Shown one piece after another: positions 58,947-64,000 of a DNA stretch of 64,000 bases. The notes beneath the pieces were generated by a model that searched no databases, had not been told where the DNA came from, and worked only from the letters and a program-made list of their open reading frames with translations. This DNA is from Chimonanthus salicifolius (lineage: Eukaryota; Streptophyta; Magnoliopsida; Laurales; Calycanthaceae): NCBI GenBank assembly GCA_013350335.1, contig CM023532.1, positions 93,617,064-93,681,063 on the forward strand. The letters run 5' to 3'. Every line of letters begins with the position of its first letter. Position 1 is the first letter of the stretch. Made by a program: the position numbers and the translations under genes.

Positions 58947-59617
58947 TGTAACGCCCCGCACTCTCCGAGAAATCAGAGTCTAATTTTTTTTAAATAATAA
59001 TAGAATAACATCGGAAGAGAGCGGGCGGCGTCACGACGCGAGCTAAGTTCGGACTTCCTAAGTCCGACCCTTAATTGGGCACCCATGTGTGCATGGACTA
59101 AACCCATGAAAGACAAACCACACATGGAACTAAACAATGTCATGCGGAATAAACTAAACCAATTGCGGAAATAAACTGATTAGATAGCAAGTACCAGTCT
59201 CAATTATTTAATAGCTTAATCCAAACATCCATTGTCAATATCATAAACAAACCATAGGAAAGGTATCAACTTATTACATGTCCATGAAATATAACTCAAA
59301 ATATAATAACAAGACATCCCAAACATCAATCAAGCGCTTAAGCTTTGCTCCCCTCTAGGTCCACGACCTTTTCTTTTCCTTTTCCATTTCCTACATTATC
59401 CTCTAAGGATAGAATTAGGGCGTTAGATCAACGTGCCCAGTGGGATTTCTGATCAAGGCTACCACATGGTTAGATTATAAATCATGCATATATCAAATGT
59501 CTGATTATCAAAAATATATAAAACCATGCTATGTATGTATGCAAATGTAATGAGCCCCACCCCATCATACATACATATAGCCATCACTTGACGTGTCTTA
59601 TATCAACATCTTAATCC

Positions 59618-59775
59618 TCCTAGCGGGACTCTCACCGCCTAAGGAGGCCCACAGTTGCATCACAGGCATTCCGACGGAGTGTGGGCTCCGGTGTCCATAA
59701 CTGACAGATAATCCTCTAAGGAGGCCCCACAGTTGCATCACGGGCATACCGACGGAGTGTGGGCTACGGTTTCCA
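59618..59775 (-). repeat. LTR minisatellite, two units
   Basis: Two units share CTAAGGAGGCCC, CACAGTTGCATCAC, GGCAT and CCGACGGAGTGTGGGCT. They are about 75-80 bp apart. Confidence 0.88.
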
Positions 59776-60079
59776 CAATCATCATCCCATGTCCATGCAT
59801 GAGATGCCAATGTATATATAAAACATGTAAATCATATCCATCATTCAAAACCAATAAAATAAACATGAGTCTCATAAAAACCAAGATAAAACTGTGGTTA
59901 TAAGTAGGTAGGTAGGAAACCTACTGAAGATTGACTTCAGTGTTCGTTCTTTCCTTAGCGTCACCCGTTCACGACTCGTACACCGTTCACGTTCCGTTAC
60001 CTTGTGATGTAACAACAAGTCAATCATACTATCATTTAAAATTTCCATTCATATCTTAAGACCCAAAAGTCATCTTGTG

Positions 60080-61526
60080 GGGTTCGGCCATACCCATGGC
60101 CGAACCTCATCATCTTAGGGTTTAACCTCCCTTTTCATTTGATCTCTCTTTTATTTAATCCTTATTAAACATCATATACCACAAAATACCTTGGTAGGGT
60201 TCGGCCATACAACATGGCCGAACCATACCACTTTGGTTTGGGTCCATACATCCAATCCCATGATCATTCCATCTTTGATCATTTCATCAATAATTACCTT
60301 TATGCCATTGCTACCAATAAATAATTTTATCATGCACTAACTTTAAAACCACCAATTATTTCTATGAAATTGATTCACAACACCAAAACCATGGTCCATG
60401 GGGTTCGGCCATACATACGGCCGAACCCTATGGCTTTCACATTTGAATCTCTATGTTATAACTTAGCCAGAGAAACCCCATGGTTCGGCCATGAAATGGC
60501 CAACCCATAACTTGTCGAATTGTTCACTTAGAACCCTTTTTTAAAAACTTCATATTGTTCCATAATCTTCAAACTTGAAACCCTTTGATTAAACAAAACA
60601 GTCCATATAAAATGGTCCAAGGGGTTAGGCCGAACACCTGGCCGAACCCAATGGTTCCCTTGGCTCAATGATTCCCTCCTATGTACTTACTTAGGTTCTA
60701 CTATTTTAACCATGATAACCCCATGGTTCAGCCATCCAATGGCTGACCCAAAATGGTATTTTAATCTCATTGAAACCCCATGATATTGCCTGGTTTTTAT
60801 CTCTCCAAAGCCATACCAATCATCAAATTCTTTCATGGGGTTCGGCCATCCAAGGTGACCGAACCCAATGCTCTAAGTTTCCATCCTTTTCAACCTCATC
60901 ATCATATTTCAAACCATTGATAGATTCAGCATAACATGACCTAATTAAAACATGTAAATACTTCCACCACCAGTATGGTTTGTGGACTTCACAACCGTAG
61001 CCCAACCAAATGAATTTGATGGGGTTCGGCCAATCATAGTGGCCGTACCCAATGGTATATTTTTTTTACCATTATACACAACTTTTATCCAAGATTAAAT
61101 TCCTTGATACAATCGGCCATTCCATGGCCCAAAACATGGCACTGAATTCTATTATTTAAAACCTTTTTAAAACATGCAACTTAGGTCTAAATGTAACATC
61201 CAAATCAGTCCATTATTTGCATGGTTTTATCTTAGAAAAACCATCCACATGATCATAACATTTCATGGGGTTCGGCCAACCAAGGTGGCCGAACCCTATG
61301 GCCCATATTTTCTAACTATTAAATCTCATCATACAATTTTTAAACCAATGATTAATTCGGCCATACATGACCAAATCATGACCTTTAAATCCCTGATCAT
61401 AATCCTTTATCTTGCATCTTAAACACATATAATTCTCCATAATTTTTGCATGGTTTTTAGCCTCCAAAACCATCAATCTTAACCAAATAATTTCATGGGG
61501 TTTGGCCATCCAAGGTGGCCGAACCC
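60080..61526. repeat. LTR hairpin array, about ten hairpins
   Basis: Hairpins lie near 60080, 60197, 60401, 60482, 60621, 60724 (arms GGTTCAGCCAT/ATGGCTGACC), 60838, 61021, 61266 and 61497. Weaker relics are near 61100 and 61580. Spacing is about 80-245 bp. Confidence 0.92.
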
Positions 61527-62739
61527 AATGATCCATTTTATCATTTTTAAACCACCATTACCTAAGGTTTAAACCTTGATGCATTCGGCCATACCCATAG
61601 CCCAAAACATGTTCCATTTGTCCCATCTTATTAAACAAAAATCCATGAAAATACTTACCAAATTCCAAGCTTTTCTTCTTGCCTTTGCTCTTTGCCTTCT
61701 ATCTTTCTTAGCCTCCCTTCCTTTGCTGGTTTATACTTGATCAATGGTGAAAAACACCACTGCTGGTTCAGCCAAGAGAAAGAGTTTGGAGAGAGGGAGA
61801 GAGATGAGGATTCTTAGGATTTTCCTTGTGTGAAAATCGGCCAAATGGGGTGGTCATCCTCTTTTGTAAATCAGCCACTATGACCTCTCAATTTCCTCAT
61901 AAATTCTTGATCAATTCAAAGGGTCACTTGGCACAACCAAGACACCCATTGGCACCAGCCAATGCAACCTTTGGTAACCCCATGTAATCTTATCTCATTT
62001 AAATCAATTCCATTTAAGACTTTGCATGGAAGCTCACACCACAAGTCCCCAACGTGTGGGACTTGTATTGTGTGGCTTAAGACTCATGCACCTCTTCATC
62101 TCCCCTTTAACTCACTGATTTTACTGCCCCTTTGATTTCCATTTTGACTCAACCAACTCAATGGCTTAACTCACCACATTTAATACCATACATTTATTAC
62201 ACTTGAGTCAACCCAACCATTTAATTTAAATGCAACTCATTCCAATCCAACTTAACCTGATTTGACTCACCATTGAGCTCATTTGAGGGCCCACACGGTC
62301 AGCCGTGGTCAATCTTGGTCAACCCGACCCACTGGGTCCCCATTTAGCTCCTTGACCCGTTTTGACAACATGACCCATTTTTTGGCTGTTTTAGCCATTT
62401 GCATTTGGTTTTCACATGTGCATCAAGCCTACCCATTTATGCTCCACTTAATTTCCAATAATTCAGCTTAACCCCATTAAATTTGGGCTCACCCAATGGT
62501 CTAATAAGTCCATTATGACCCATTGGGTCCAATTGGGTCCTTTGACCCAATTACCCATATTGACCCAAATTGATGTACATTACCCATCCAATCAAATTTG
62601 ACATTTATAATGTGCTCATAAGGTCTTAATTTAAGCAATGGGCCCCACTATTTTCTTATTTAACATCATAATTAATAAATTTACCAATCCAGGGGCATTT
62701 TCGTAATTATCCATTTCATTGAGAAATTAGGGTGTTACA

Positions 62740-62945
62740 ATATAACCCTCTTTTTAAAATTTTCGTCCCAAAAATCGAGCGAAGTAGGGTTCCCAAAGTA
62801 AACTACGTAAATAATTCGGGGTGAACTGTTCTCATCTCCGATTCAAGTTCCCATGTGGCTTCTTCATTACCACGTCGGTCCTCACCACTTTGACAAATTG
62901 AATCGCTCGGTTCCATAACACCTTTTGTTCTGTCTCATGTTATAT
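62740..62945 (-). pseudogene. pol: Chromovirus chromodomain scrap and polypurine tract
   Basis: The polypurine tract and TTTTTGGGACGAAAATTTT adjoin the LTR. Minus-strand 62940-62815 matches the end of the chromodomain (KVLWNRAIQF-like, then TWELESEM and PELF-like codons) with small deletions. The match stops near 62945. It is the 3' end of the element whose LTR is 58947-62739. Confidence 0.75.
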
Positions 62946-63590
62946 CTTTTTCTCGTGAGCCCTTTGTGATCTCACATAGATCAATCTACTCTGTTTCACT
63001 TTACCTGTTCTCATAGTATTTTCCATACGTACCTGCTCAATATGTTCTTTCATCTACTCTCTGTGTGAGGTAGTCTATCAATACGAGCCTATGCTCAAAG
63101 CTTTTTCTGATTCCATTTTAACTAGGTTTCTAGTTGCACTCTCCTGGAATTCCATCGGCTAACTACAGAGCCAGGTGATCAGCCTAACTCGGCAGTCATC
63201 CATAGTTTCCCATTCAAGTTTCACCAGACACTTATCTTTTCCGTTAAATACATCTCCAAAATTTTGCACATCTTCATTCGCACATATGTCACTATGTGAC
63301 TAACAACTTTTGTTCCAACTTCCACGATACCGATACCCGGCATCAATCCAAACTACCATGGAAATAATCATCCACGGTTATTCTCATCCATCCCTAGTAT
63401 CTCTCTTTCATTAAATATCATCTATCCCTGTTTAATAATCACCCATGGATATAACCCTCCCATGGGTATAATCCATTCATGGAAATAATCCAGGCACCTC
63501 TTTCACCATGAGATATTCTGTCTGTGGGAACAATCATTCTAATGAGTTACTATATGACTGTGGCAACCATATCAAATCACAAATATACCT
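62946..63590. other. Unassigned DNA
   Basis: No coding match. Short imperfect repeats of CCCATGGATATAA/CCCATGGGTATAAT type lie at about 63360-63495. Origin unclear. Confidence 0.45.
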
Positions 63591-64000
63591 CGACCCCTTA
63601 GCAAGACTTAGGGCCCATGACTTACCAAGCGGAAGACCCACGTCCAACGTGATCCGGTCTACCTCAACCTGCATCCCTTCACCTCATAGGTGATTCAGTC
63701 AAGCTCAAAGGCGGTCAATCCGCGTCTGATGAGACTAGTACCACCCCCACGGGGTAAAATAGTACCTAGCTCTGCGCATTCCCGCATATCTAGTGTGCAA
63801 AATAGCCGCGAGAGCGCCCTCCAGCACGTAGTATGCGAGGGACTCACTCCTCAACGGTAGCCCTACGGGACCAAGTCTCCGTATTTCGTATCAAGGTTCC
63901 CACAGTCTCATAGCTACTCTAAGCCATACTCATGAAGTCTATATTCTTATCTCATCAATACCATGTGAGGGACGCACCCATACCACATCTCATTCATCAA
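63591..64000 (-). mobile_element. Probable LTR fragment related to the LTR at 29973-32045
   Basis: Words shared in the same order with 30370-30580 include AGTACC, CTGCG, GTGCAAAATAG (GTACAAAATAG there), CGCGAGAGCG (CGTGAGAACG there), and CCCTACGGGACCAAGTC (CCCTACAGGACCAAGTC there). The fragment runs off the window. Its boundaries are not visible. Confidence 0.6.

Larger units (their letters stand above)
58947..62739 (-). mobile_element. 3' LTR (3.8 kb) of a decayed minus-strand chromovirus
   Basis: On the minus strand it starts TGTAACACCCTAAT at 62739, beside a polypurine tract (AAAAAGAGGGTTATAT), and ends at 58947. Modules: GGACCCAATTGGG words, CT-rich leader (about 61800), GGTAAGT at about 61657, hairpin array, AAGGTAACG at about 60003, minisatellite, stem-loop 59418-59437, and poly-A tract at the end. 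Confidence 0.92.

Overview
The window is plant nuclear repeat DNA and I see no host gene in it. Almost all of it is long terminal repeat (LTR) retrotransposon sequence. Chromodomain-bearing Ty3/gypsy elements (the type often called Tekay/Del chromoviruses) dominate. There is also one older Ty3/gypsy remnant without a visible chromodomain, one Ty1/copia gag region, and one 5'-truncated L1-like LINE with a C-terminal RNase H. Initiator-Met-tRNA-type primer sites (TGGTATCAGAGC), LTRs of 2 to 4 kb, solo LTRs with 5-bp target-site duplications (TSDs) and deep nesting point to pericentromeric or other gene-poor heterochromatin of a flowering plant. I cannot name the species.

Left block, 1-25107. 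Bases 1-3420 are the plus-strand pro-pol frame of a nearly intact chromovirus with one in-frame stop, followed by its 3' LTR (3483-6667). This plus element sits inside the protease region of a related minus-strand chromovirus. The minus element forms a tandem array LTR-internal-LTR-internal-LTR with a period of about 12.4 kb. LTRs lie at 8565-12702 and 20954-25107, gag at 6668-8049 and 19056-20437, and pol at 12765-15873. The same plus-strand LTR sits at the same target site in both units, as a full element (3' end) on the left and as a solo LTR (15874-19055, TSD ATTAC) on the right.

Middle block, 25108-42994. The minus array had inserted into an older plus-strand LTR (to 27477), which itself sits in the reverse transcriptase of a decayed minus-strand Ty3 element (27478-32045). 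A 100-N gap lies at 25410-25509, and about 300 bp are repeated on its two sides. Next come 0.95 kb of unassigned DNA, the LINE (32998-34984), and a Ty1/copia LTR plus gag that is split by a 3.9-kb solo LTR (36009-39897, TSD CAAAC).

Right block, 42995-64000. Decayed minus-strand chromovirus pieces: LTR 42995-46193 plus integrase/chromodomain, LTR 47577-49186 plus a pol frame split by a solo LTR (49552-52988, TSD CATCC), a truncated LTR 56359-58699, and LTR 58947-62739 plus a chromodomain scrap.

The most unusual feature is structural. Most of these LTRs carry a dispersed array of 25-35 bp near-perfect hairpins. In most of them the arms are GGGTTCGGCCAT and ATGGCCGAACCC. In one LTR (44522-46032) the arms have an unrelated sequence but the same layout. 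The arrays lie between a conserved GTAAG(T)-type donor-like site and a conserved AAGGTA site. Each LTR also has a family-specific minisatellite and a conserved GGGCG/CGCCC stem-loop nearer its 3' end.
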